Assembly: GCA_039566865.1 (NCBI GenBank)
Contig: CM076944.1
Coordinates: 12,608,501-12,672,500, forward strand
DNA length: 64,000 nt
Direction of reading: 5' to 3'
From: Aurelia coerulea
Taxonomy: Eukaryota > Cnidaria > Scyphozoa > Semaeostomeae > Ulmaridae
This document shows, piece after piece, positions 22,561-32,948 of the stretch (positions are counted from its first letter, which is position 1; each line of letters begins with the position of its first letter). The notes under the pieces were generated by a model. The model was not told the origin of the DNA, made no database searches, and saw only the letters and a list, made by a program, of their open reading frames with translations. Made by a program: the position numbers and the translations under genes.

Positions 22561-22689
22561 ACTGTACATAATTTTTCTTTAACTGTATATAGACTATATT
22601 AATGTAATTAGGATATTTATTTTCTTATTTAAGTATTGTATAGCTGAAGGGTTTTTGTTTATAAATAATTTAAAATGAAAAAAAATGTA

Positions 22690-23169
22690 TGATCTAATAC
22701 CATTAACTTCGCATATTATTGGTGAAATCAAGTACCTTCATCAATATTTGAGGTAATTACATCACTTTTGCATGAAAAAATACTCATTCATTAAGAATAT
22801 GACGACATAAAGATTGATGACGTCATAGAAATATTAAACTGCTGATGTCAGCAAATATGAATCAATTATATATCAAATGAAATTACTCATCGAGACGAAT
22901 CGAATGGTATATATATTGTTGAGATTTAGTAACAAAGAAAGAAATTAGAACCGTTTTAAAGAATTTCTTTGTGACCACTCTCCAAATATGGGCATGTGGT
23001 GGTCACGTGATCAAACAATAGGTATTGAAATTTCTATTTTCTGATTGCCAACTAAATTTTAGGAAAAGTCAAGGAGTTTCAGCATTGTAAGTAGCATCGT
23101 TTGGGAGCTATTTAAAAAAATCCGATAGTGGGGCGAAAAACGCCCCCCCCCCCCCCGGTAAAAATAGGG
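22690..23169 (+). mobile_element. TTAA-family repeat, copy P2
   Basis: Right end reads GGTAAAAATAGGG then TTAA (23170-23173), preceded by a GGGGCG...CGCCCC hairpin with a 14-base C-tract. The interior has GATGACGTCAT, GCTGATGTCAGC and CCAAATATGGGCATGTGGTG. The left end is not clear. Confidence 0.6.
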
Positions 23170-23173
23170 TTAA

Positions 23174-24060
23174 CAAGTTGAGCATACCGATTGCCGACCA
23201 AAGTTGAGGGAATTTTGCATTTTCCATATGCGAATCAGGACAGGGAGTCAAGAATATGATAACTATATGCCATCAGCAAAGGAAAATTTTGCAAAACAAA
23301 GGATATCGTTCTTTTTAAGACAAAGCGATGTGACCGCCTCGTGGATAGATTTCACACCTTCAACGCAGCCGACCATAATGTTTTGCGATCTCTGTTTATT
23401 TTGATTTGACTGAGTGCATTCATAGGTGTGAACCCTATTCTTCAGAAACGCAAATTCTTTTTCTTTTCGGAAACCTATTTCCTTTGTATAACAAAATTTT
23501 CCCTTGCTTATGCCATCTTCAATTTTTCTTCTAGAATTATACGTTCATGCAGAGACAATTGGCGCAACCAGAAGTGTTGCTTTATGCCATTTTCATTCAA
23601 ACGTAGATAAAAGAAATCTCCAGAAAAGTTTTGTGATAAGCAATGTTCTTTTGTGATCAAAAACACAACTCAAACAAAAGGGAACACAAAGACAGTCCTC
23701 CTGCAGAGGGCAGATTGCATTCAGTGATTACAGATACATTTTCTGTTAAATCTGAAATTATTAGGTACTGGAGGATTTTACGAGAAGCAAGCTTAGTTAC
23801 GCTTTAAAGCTCCCTCAAAATCTCATACTGTTATATGGTGTAGTTTGTTGTTGTTGTAAAATTAGTTTTAATCAAGGTGTTTTTGGTAGGAATCGCGGCC
23901 TTGTGCGGGTGTTTCCCTTGTAGACTGTAGAACAGAACAGATCAATTTTCTTCCCTTGAACATATTTTCCGAAACTAACGAAGTATACCAGGAGATAGCG
24001 TTATCCTTTCTTGAATCATTCTTAAAATTTCATACTGTTACATGGTGTCGTTTATTTTAT
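23174..24060. other. Non-coding; imperfect direct repeat
   Basis: A ~28-bp direct repeat (CTCATACTGTTATATGGTGT near 23818 and TTCATACTGTTACATGGTGT near 24030) lies just upstream of LINE H, possibly 5' repeat monomers of that LINE. No gene otherwise. Confidence 0.35.
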
Positions 24061-24062
24061 AG

Positions 24063-24487
24063 AATTATTTTGAGACAGAAAAGTCCAGCTATGAATTTCA
24101 AAGAAAAGGAATAAATGAAACAAAACAAACAACACAGAAAGATACAATTAATTCAGAGACAGTGGAAGAGGAAGCACAAAAGAAATCGACTCATAAATGG
24201 AGAAAATGGACAGTGATTATCGCAGGCGATAGTATTTTGACTGGTATTGAGGAAGGTAAATTGCAAACGAGACACAATGTGAAAGTAAGACCTTTCTCTG
24301 GAGCCACAACGGAAGACATGAAATCATACTTACAACCCCTATTGAAGAAGGAACCAACCACTGTTATTCTTCACATTGGAACGAACGATGCTACAGAGAG
24401 TGGAATGGATTCTGACACACTTATTTCAAGGATCCTAGAACTTAAAGCTGAAATTGAGAAAACAGTCAACGGGTGCAAAGTCATATT
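24063..24487 (+). pseudogene. LINE H ORF1 with SGNH-esterase-like domain, 5' part
   Basis: Reads through a Lys/Glu-rich leader into an SGNH hydrolase-like fold: VIIAGDSILTGIEEGKL (block I with GDS), a PFSGATTEDM strand and VILHIGTNDATESG (block III GxND). Esterase-like ORF1 proteins are known in some CR1-type LINEs. The frame is cut at VIF by the 4.92-kb insertion and resumes at 29413. The ATATT at 24483-24487 is one copy of the insertion's TSD. Confidence 0.7.
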
Positions 24488-24683
24488 TGTTGGGGATACA
24501 TGGTACTCCCCGTATTGTTTTTCAGCTTTGTTTTTGGGTCAACTTGACAGCCAATCAGCACGGGGACTATGAACGCATGCGCTGTGGACATAATTCAATC
24601 ATTCAAATAGACTGATTACAATTCGTCGTAAATTTCGCTCGTTTTTTATATTTTGATTTTAACATGATTTTAACCGTTTCGCT

Positions 24684-25868
24684 AGCAAGACTGAATTATG
24701 TTTTTTATGCGCGCGCAGATATCCCTCGAAACCGAGGCAATGGTGAAATCAGAATTATTACAAACGCTCCTTTCCTCAATTCTAGAACTGACCACAGCTG
24801 AAACCATAACAGCAACAACAACGAGCATAGGTGAAGGTCACATGGAAAGAGCTTAAACTGAAATACCTGAAATACGGAGAACATCCCAAAACAAAAACAA
24901 GACAGTTATACACACAAGGAACCCGCGGAGTTTTACCCAGTTTATTAATCGCAAACCAGTGTTGTAAAGAAATCAAACTATTTGATTCTGGGAAAGAAAA
25001 ATCTCTTGCAAAGCCTGGAGTTTCTGCTCTCTCAACTAACCCTTCGATGGACTAAAACTTCCCACCCGACGTGCGTCACTGCGAGTAACATCGATGAGCG
25101 AGTAATATTTTCTGAACGCAGTCATGCTTACCTTGAAGTAAAAATTGTTCTGTAAAATGTAAAAAATTAGCTTTGCTCAACGACCAATTTGCCATAAAGG
25201 GAATACAAACATGAAATCAATGTCACAAGAAATTTGCGATATACTTCAAAACAATGAGAATTTTGGACCAATCTATCATAAACTGACCCCCTTGTCCATC
25301 AAACCAAACATCAAGTAATCAATACGAACATAGGCTAAGGACGGGGGTATAATTTTGACTTCACCTTGAGCTGTTGTCGTTGCTCTCCATTGTTTGCGGC
25401 TGCTAGATTGTAAACAAACAAAGATGGCTGGCTGGGAAATCAGCATAAAACCGACACGTAGATATCTAATTTTTAAAATATCATCCCCTATTTTCCCGGC
25501 GGTACCGATACAATTTTCTGACAGCCAAATAAAATTTCGATCAATACAAAGAGTTTCCTGAAAAGGCTGCGGCCAGATTTTTTGCAAATTACATAGAAAT
25601 TCGATCAATTTTTCCTCACTATTTTTGAACCAAAATCTAGTAACCTTGAAATTTCTTGGCTTGTGAGGCTCAGAAGAGTCAAATAGGCTTGCAATTTAAT
25701 GAAATAAACAACAAAGTATCTACCTCTTCAAAAATAGTTTGACTGCTTGTTTATTTCAAGGATTTTGAACACTAGGAGGGTTTATTTTGGCAGACCAAAA
25801 TACTTAGGCCGATAACCATGTGAAGATCACTGGTACTTCGATAAAAAATTGAAGTATGATCCCCTATT
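24684..25868 (-). repeat. Palindrome left arm
   Basis: Reverse complement of 26252-27437 with few differences over ~1185 bp. Outer end AGCAAGACTGAATTATG; inner end at the CCCCTATT motif. Contains minus-strand copies of the coding-like blocks described for the right arm. Confidence 0.85.
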
Positions 25869-26251
25869 TTCCCGAATAGCTCACCTGGCTCAAAATGTTG
25901 CTCAGATCTTGGAAAAGGATTTCAGAGATGATGGTGAAAAGGCTGCGGCCAGTTTTGGAGTATTTTGCAAAACATTAAATCCTTGAATTCTTCGTCTTTT
26001 GTGACAATCACCACGATATCTATTCCACGTGTTTGGAGCCTTTTAAAATGTTTGATTAACTTCAGCTCTCGTCCAAGTAATCTTCAACTTCCAACCTGTG
26101 CATTTGGCCAAGTACCGAAGACAATAGGCCAATTCCCAGGGGTCAGGAATCTTCGACAATCTATTGTTTGTTTTTCCTGGTAACTTTCCAGATTCACAGA
26201 TTCCAACTAAATGCGGGGGCGCAAGGTCCTGTCGGTCAGCGGCAAAAACAT
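25869..26251 (-). pseudogene. Palindrome spacer with coding-like block
   Basis: The 383-bp unique centre. On the minus strand it encodes a coherent stretch (PHLVGICESGKLPGK, DPWELAYCLRYLAKCTGW, KLKITWTRAEVNQTF). After a one-base frame change this continues KRLQTRGIDIVVIVTKDEEF to FCKILQNWPQPF and a stop. I do not recognise the family. The WPQPF block is repeated in the arm (LQKIWPQPF), pointing to an old internal duplication. The second copy at 58.6 kb keeps much of the sequence but with amino-acid changes. Confidence 0.45.
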
Positions 26252-27437
26252 AATAGGGGATCATACTTCAATTTTTTATCGAAGTACCAGTGATCTTCAC
26301 ATGGTTATCGGCCTAAGTATTTTGGTCTGCCAAAATAAACCCTCCTAGAGTTCAAAATCCTTGAAATAAACAAGCAGTCAAATTATTTTTGAAGAGGCAG
26401 ATACTTTGTTGTTTATTTCATTAAATTGCAAGCCTATTTGACTCTTCTGAGCCTCACAAGCCAAGAAATTTCAAGGTTACTAGATTTTGGTTCAAAAATA
26501 GTGAGGAAAAATTGATCGAATTTCTATGTAATTTGCAAAAAATCTGGCCGCAGCCTTTTCAGGAAACTTTTTGTATTGATCGAAATTTTATTTGGCTGTC
26601 AGAAAATTGTATCGGTACCGCCGGGAAAATAGGGGATGATATTTTAAAAATTAGATATCTACGTGTCGGTTTTATGCTGATTTCCCAGCCAGCCATCTTT
26701 GTTTGTTTACAATCTAGCAGCCGCAAACAATGGAGAGCAACGACAACAGCTCAAGGTGAAGTCAAAATTATACCCCCGTCCTTAGCCTATGTTCGTATTG
26801 ATTACTTGATGTTTGGTTTGATGTACCAGGGGGTCAGTTTATGATAGATTGGTCCAAAATTCTCATTGTTTAGAAGTATATCGCAAATTTCTTGTGACAT
26901 TGATTTCATGTTTGTATTCCCTTTATGGCAAATTGGTCGTTGAGCAAAGCTAATTTTTTACATTTTACAGAACAATTTTTACTTCAAGGTAAGCATGACT
27001 GCGTTCAGAAAATATTACTCGCTCATCGATGTTACTCGCAGTGACGCACGTCGGGCGGGAAGTTTTAGTCCATCGAAGGGTTAGTTGAGAGAGCAGAAAC
27101 TCCAGGCTTTGCAAGAGATTTTTATTTCCCAGAATCAAATAGTTTGATTTCTTTACAACACTGGTTTGCGATTAATAAACTGGGTAAAACTCTGCGGGTT
27201 CCTTGTGTGTATAACTGTCTTGTTTTTGTTTTGGGATGTTCCCCGTATTTCAGGTATTTCAGTTTAAGCTCTTTCCATGTGACCTTTACCTATGCTCGTT
27301 GTTGTTGCTGTTATGGTTTCAGCTGTGGTCAGTTCTAGAATTGAGGAAAGGAGCGTTTGTAATAATTCTGATTTCACCATTGCCTCGGTTTCGGAGGGAT
27401 ATCTGCGCGCGCATAAAAAACATAATTTAGTCTTGCT
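26252..27437 (+). repeat. Palindrome right arm
   Basis: Mirror of 24684-25868. On the plus strand it carries a 110-codon frame (26512-26844: IEFLCNLQKIWPQPF, FIWLSENCIGTAGKIGDD). Upstream codons are open from SSEPHKPRNFKVTRFWFKNS. The same frame is on the minus strand at 25276-25608 and, diverged, at 59246-59521. Function unknown; the sequence is protein-like but could be a captured exon fragment. Confidence 0.8.
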
Positions 27438-29340
27438 GACAAACTTGCGTTCCTTTGACAATCAAAACAATAAAGATTTCGTCAAATTCAGCCAGCCAGT
27501 GGGATCTAATTTCTTTCAAATGAAACAATGATAAATGTAAAACAATACAATCATGATTGTTTCGATTGCTAAAGGAACCCAAGGTATATTTCAGAAACTT
27601 TTTGCTGAAGCCTTCTGCAACCTATTGTGAGACTGTTTTATGCAAAAAAACCTGCACTAGCTATTTTGTAATAATTTCTATCACTAACATTTCTGCTGTC
27701 AATACTATGGTTAACAAAGCATAAACGTTTCATCAAGCTTCGGTTATTCTTTCTCTTAAAATGGGCGAGTTTTCTGGCGTTATCTTCAGGGGAACTTTGC
27801 AATGTTTTCTAGAACGTTCTTCGGTCGGGGAAGCTCAAGAAACGAACACAAATTATTCTCGCAAAGAAAAACACCCAAAAAGGCTTCTCAAAACTATAAA
27901 TAATTCTCCTAAAAAATGTATAGTTATCCACAAAACTCTTGTGACACATTTGTTTCGTAAGATTGAAAATAGTTTCTGTTTAAGCAGCTTTGTACTGTAG
28001 TCTGTGATTTTAAACTTCAGGAGGAAAGATAAATTGATCGGCACTTTGCAAGAACGAAGAAACGTTTTCAAGGTTCAAGCCTCTTTGACAAATTTACTAT
28101 AATTTGCACAGAATTTCAAATACGAATACTTCTGCTGTTTATAGAGGAATGTTTCAAGAAATTTCGGGAATCTTTTCCACATCGAATGTGAGTTTTCTCT
28201 TAACTTTTTGCCGAGTCGAAGTGCTTACCTCAAGCTCCTTTTTTGTGTTGCTCAGGCCAAAAAGGAGTCCTGTGTTTCACGATTTAAATTCGCCAAACAG
28301 TAAGTCTTCCGGGGTCTTCCTACAGCAAGTTGGCAAACAAACAAATGCATCCTTTCCCTTCAAAACTCTTTCGTACAGTGCCTTTTGAGATCACCTTTAT
28401 TCTGTCCGTAGCTGCGATGATAACAACCTCCATTTTGGCAAAAAGCAACGCGAAGCGCTGTCTTATTGACAGGGCGACCAAGGGCACCGACAATTCCAAA
28501 AACTACTGAAAATTTTACCGAAAACTCAAAAATTTACGCGGGAAATTTAAATGAGCCAATCACAGCCGAGCAGCCCCGAATGCTGCAATCTGATTGTAAC
28601 GTCAGGAACTTGACGTGAAAACGAGTTTTTGTCCTGATTTTGAGTTAGTTTGATTATGAGTCCCTGTTTGAGAGAGCGATTCCATTCAATTCAATTAGTA
28701 ATTCAACTCAATAGCGAGCGAAAACTAGGGACGAACTGTAATAAGTCTATCATTCAAATATATGCAGCCGTTGCGAAGAAAGTTGCAGTGACAGCAAACA
28801 GTCGGGGAAGATTCGCAGCTCGATATGCGGGAAACTTAGCTTATATTTTATCAATTCTTAACTGCAGTTATGTTTGATATATGCCTATAAGAAGCTGCAA
28901 ACAAAAAGATTTCATGATGGACCTTTCTGGAAACTTGGCACAAGTAAATGTTGAACGGACTTGGTCTTGCGTTGATAAATTGGCCTAGGCAAAACAAGAT
29001 AGCGGCAGCGCTCTGTGCTATGGAAAGCCCCGTTATTAGACCCATTTCGACAACATTTAAAGGAGGCCATTTGAAACAAACCAAGCAAAGTTAAGTTGGC
29101 ATATGAATATCATTTCTTAGCCAGATGAATACATTCCTTTGCCAAGCTTCCATGAAGCGCTATCGCGAGTGTTTCTGACTGAAAACTTTTCAGTGTTCTC
29201 TCATCAAAAATTACTTGTTCTGTAGCGGATGTGGTTTCGTTTCAATGTCTGACTTCCGGTTGCCTGGCGAATGACTAAAAGTTCGTGATGAAGATAGTGG
29301 CATTACATAATCGAAATAACAAAAATGTACACACTACGCA
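27438..29340. other. Inner right part of composite element
   Basis: Non-coding. The portion 28850-29407 is the reverse complement of 62185-62760, including AAACATAACTGCAGTTA. The remaining ~1.4 kb has no counterpart in the window and no recognisable gene. Confidence 0.45.
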
Positions 29341-29407
29341 TGCGTTCATAGTCCCCGAGGGGATATCCACGTCCTCGTCAACTTGAGCTTGCACGTATCC
29401 CCAAAAA

Positions 29408-30284
29408 ATATTGTCTCTGCCTATGCGTAGGAGAGACAATGCAAAGGCGAATGAAATCCTCATTAAAGTGTGCGATAAGTTAATTTCGATGAAATTGGAC
29501 ATTATCAACAACAATAACATTATGAATGATCAGCTCGGTCGTAGAGGGCTTCATCTGAATCAATATGGTAATGCCAGGTTTGCGCAAAATATTCTAAATA
29601 AATTACGGTATCTTTGAAAAAATATCTAGTGAGAAACTTGACACTGGTTTGAAGGGTGGGTCTCGTCAGCATCTAGGGTTCCGGAAGGGGATGTCGATTG
29701 CTTCTCTAAATGTTAACAGCCTTCGTTGTCATTTTGATGAGATCCAACTTCTTCTCAAAACATTTGGAATCCATGTAATGGCCTTAAATGAGACTAAGCT
29801 AGATCCTGAATATCCAAAAGAATTAACTATGATTTCAGGTTACCAGCAAGAACATAGGGAGAGGACCTGCAGGGGTGGTGGTGTTTCTATCTATATTAGA
29901 GACTCTATCAAGTACACACGACGCTATGATCTCCCAGAGAATCAGCTCGAGTTAATCTGCATCGAAATTGAACCACCAAAATGCAGGTCCTTTCTTGTTG
30001 TTGCCTGGTACAGACCTCCTAGGGAACCTGTTGCCTCCTTTGATAAATTGGAGCAAATTCTTACTTTTCTTGATAGAGAAGGCAAGGAAATAATTCTTCT
30101 TGGTGACACAAACTGTGATCTTTCCAAGCATGCAGTTGGTCAGCAAATTGACAATGACACTAAACATATGTGTAATTTATATGAGCTGTTTAGTTTTAAA
30201 CAGCTCATCAATGAGCCAACTAGAGTGACTCTAGAGGATCTCATTCCATGCTCATTTGCTCCAAATCTAAACAGAATTTCCTAA
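29408..30284 (+). pseudogene. LINE H: end of SGNH domain and AP-endonuclease
   Basis: After the insertion the esterase-like domain finishes with the Asp/His block (LGRRGLHLNQYGNARFA), then a stop. A second ORF (29649-30284) is an APE-type endonuclease: IASLNVNSLR, ALNETKLD (catalytic Glu), GGGVSIYIRDSIKY, WYRPPREP and IILLGDTNCDLS, where GDFN of the family reads GDTN. It ends at about residue 211, before the SDH region, so the LINE is truncated 3' of the endonuclease and lacks its RT. Confidence 0.8.
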
Positions 30285-30622
30285 AAAGATCCTATGGAAA
30301 ATTGGATCTTAAAGGTCAGATAAACCCAAATGATATTTTTATTGATTTTCACTATTTATGACCCGGAGATTTCAACAATTCAAACGAGATTTCGAAATGA
30401 GCTGCGGAACCTGTCGAAATCGACCATTGAATTCCGTTTTTCAGCCAAATTTTCCAAAAAAACCGCGCAAGCAAAAGAGCCTGGAACTAGCCGAGGCGTG
30501 ACGCGAAGTGAGTCATAGAGCTGTGAGAGAATGGAAGAGTCAGTGTGTACTCATTGAAAGTCAAGTCACGAAAGTTAGAAACAACAACTTGTATTAACTT
30601 GTCGCAGAGCAAAACGCTGAGA
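30285..30622. other. Unassigned DNA upstream of THAP remnant
   Basis: No repeats or long frames. Could be 5' non-coding DNA of the THAP-like segment. Confidence 0.35.
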
Positions 30623-30866
30623 AAGTGTATAGTTTATCGTTGTGGAGAGTCAGCTTGTGCAGAGAAGAATTTATATGCTCATAATTCCTAACTTTGGAGC
30701 TGACAGACAGCTTGCAGTGAGCTGTGGACTGACTCATGGAGAGAGGAGGACACGGAAGAACTGCAAAGCAACAAAAACATCGAGGATCTGCACAAAGTAT
30801 TTCAATCCTAGCGATTTTGAAAAGTCCGCTACAAGTGCATCAGGTGGCTCCCAGAGTCCAGTTTGA
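30623..30866 (+). pseudogene. THAP-zinc-finger remnant, frameshifted
   Basis: Two adjacent frames together resemble a THAP domain (C2CH zinc finger that binds DNA; found in host regulators and P-element-type transposases). Frame one gives KCIVYRCGESA, matching the first Cys pair (C-x4-C). After a one-base shift at about 30660 the other frame gives IPNFGADRQ, then KNCKATKTSRICTKYFNPSDFE, like the THAP SxxCSxHFxxxDF signature. The final zinc-ligand histidine is tyrosine. Frameshift plus lost ligand indicate a pseudogene or a transposon remnant. Confidence 0.45.
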
Positions 30867-32040
30867 GAATTATTCGGCGTGCTGAAGATGGCATTAGTTC
30901 ATATCGAGCGATACAGCGGAAATTGCCACATGATGACAGCGGAAATTGCCACATCAAGTTCAAGACTAGGCCAAGTGATTGTTCTCGTGGACAGGTAAGG
31001 ACATCCATTCTTTCTGCACACTTAGTTTTCCTTTTCTTCGTAAACATTCTCGCTATACCTCTTGGTGGACTTTTGGTTCGCCTATGTATTCTCTGCCTCA
31101 TACGATATAATTTGTGTTTACAGGTCATTCGTGAAGCCTTTTCGTTACAAATGTGGGCGGGCCGAAGGAGAGTGGATGCTGATAATAACAATCACATTCT
31201 GGATTGACAAAGGCGTGTTTTTCTCTAGGTTTTGCAAATTCCACAAAAGTGAATTGTTTGAGCCATTCACAGCTAAATATAATCATTATTAATTGTGAAG
31301 TCATTAGATTTGCATCAAAATAATGCTCCAAATTATGTTTTTTGTTTCCATTGCAGATCCAGTTGAGGAGAGAAGAACACGGAAATTATGATGCTATCCG
31401 TTGTGCATAAAAACAACCAAAGGTCACAAGGATCTGCTTGATTGCCCCAAAAATGAGCAGTACTGATATCATTGCAAATAGTTTAGCATTTTAGATAATA
31501 TTTCGAGTCTGCAAGGGGTAAGAGGGTAGACTAGGGGCAATGCAGAGCCAGGGGCGGATATGAGGAAATATACTCCCACTTTTAACTTTGGCTAAAATTT
31601 TAACTGAAATATCCCCTCTCCCCCTAGTTGGACAATTGTGGAATTTTACCACCTCATTACTTTTTTCTGGCTCTGCCACTACTGAGCTGGGGCTAAAATG
31701 AGTAGTGTTGATAGGTAGAAAATACTCATGAAATATTGAAGCAACATTCACAGCATCAAGGAAGTTAATTAAAACAGTTGTGTTGTATCTGAAGACAATC
31801 TATGAATCAACATTTTGATTAAATTTATTAAAATGTTTGCTTTGCCTCTTTTACCCCTTGCTTACTCATTCACCCCAGTGTACTATTTTGGGGTTTTAAA
31901 AGTCTTTTTGTGACAACACATTTGTTCTGTTTTGGCTTTTGTCCAGAAAGTTCTCAAATATTAACAAATAAAATCACAAATAAAATCACACAAATATGAG
32001 CAAGAGCATTATGAAAATTGCATGTGACTACTCAAAAGAT
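30867..32040. other. Mostly featureless; 23-bp tandem duplication
   Basis: Contains CAGCGGAAATTGCCACAT repeated in tandem (about 30914-30955). Overlapping open frames on both strands (30829-31292) have no recognisable domain. A GTAAGG after 30992 and a TTGCAG near 31355 could be splice sites but define no clear exon. Confidence 0.35.
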
Positions 32041-32043
32041 ATA

Positions 32044-32811
32044 CCAGGTGCACCAAAATAAACTATGCACGTTTGGCAGGCCACAAAAAATCGTACACTA
32101 CCGATTTCGAAGATTTATGACTTAATCTTTGGCAGTCTCTTTAGCAGAAAGCCTGACATAGACTCTGGGACTTTTTGCATTTTTTTGCACAGTTTGTAAT
32201 TCCTACTTCACAGCTCCGGTTCAAACGGCTCTAACGCACACCAATACCAAAACACCAAGAAATCACAGCAATTACACACAAGTTGGTTTTCAGTATTAAG
32301 CATGGTTTGCTAGAATTGAATTTATCAGAATTAGCAAAATAACAAAATAACAAACTTAAAGAGCAAATCATAAGAAACTATTGGCCTAATATATTCGATA
32401 CAAAATATTGTTAACATCAGGGCTGCAAATGTCAATAATCGTTCGTAAATTAATATAGCAAATCAATGATTCAATGTTCTCTCACAAAAACTACAAAGTT
32501 CAACAATATAAAGTCAATAATGGCTGTCACAAACTCACAGACTGTTTGTCCTCGATGTTCTTATGGCCTAGCCATCTCTTCACAGCAGCTCCGCAGTCTT
32601 GAAGCTCTCAGCAACCCTTTCCAACATGCTTGCAGCGCATTTATATGATAAGGTAAACAATATGTCCCAAAGGGAAAAGGATCCACGAATAATCTCCCCT
32701 GAGTCAATAGTGAGGTCAAAGTCTAAAAGTCCAAAAGTCCACAGGTCAAAGTTCAATCCTAAATATGCCGACTGACTTTGCACATTACACAGTTTATTTT
32801 GGTGCACCCAG
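32044..32811. mobile_element. TA-flanked MITE, GGTGCACC ends
   Basis: Begins CCAGGTGCACCAAAATAAAC and ends with the near-complement GTTTATTTTGGTGCACCCAG; TA on each side (32042-32043, 32812-32813). Only the terminal ~25 bp are inverted. 768 bp, non-coding. Related in design to the TA-flanked elements at 6.8-9.8 kb but different in sequence. Confidence 0.7.
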
Positions 32812-32948
32812 TAGATAATGTCTATCATGGTTACAAAGTAGTGAATATTGTTTAAATGATGATGATCAGTGTCAGTTTATCTCATGTTCATCCCATTGAG
32901 TGTAACATGTTGCCCTCTCAGCTCAAGTTTAGCATCTCTCTGACTGCA

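Larger units (their letters stand above)
24488..29407. mobile_element. 4.92-kb composite TIR element, 5-bp TSD
   Basis: Begins TGTTGGGGATAC and ends GTATCCCCAAAAA. It is flanked by ATATT on both sides (24483-24487, 29408-29412). Deleting the element and one ATATT rejoins the LINE frame exactly as KVI-LSLPMRRRDN, so both boundaries are well supported. Mosaic similarity of the two ends extends to GGGGACTATGAACGCATGCG (24558 and 29348). Two other copies of the terminus are at 53330-53420 and 62185-62760. The interior holds a 2.75-kb palindrome (24684-27437) and ~1.9 kb of non-coding DNA. No transposase was recognised. Confidence 0.8.

Noticed and set aside
25276..26844. Two independent host genes in opposite orientation
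   Set aside because: The frames are mirror copies created by the palindrome, and a third copy lies in the mobile unit at 58.6-60.2 kb.
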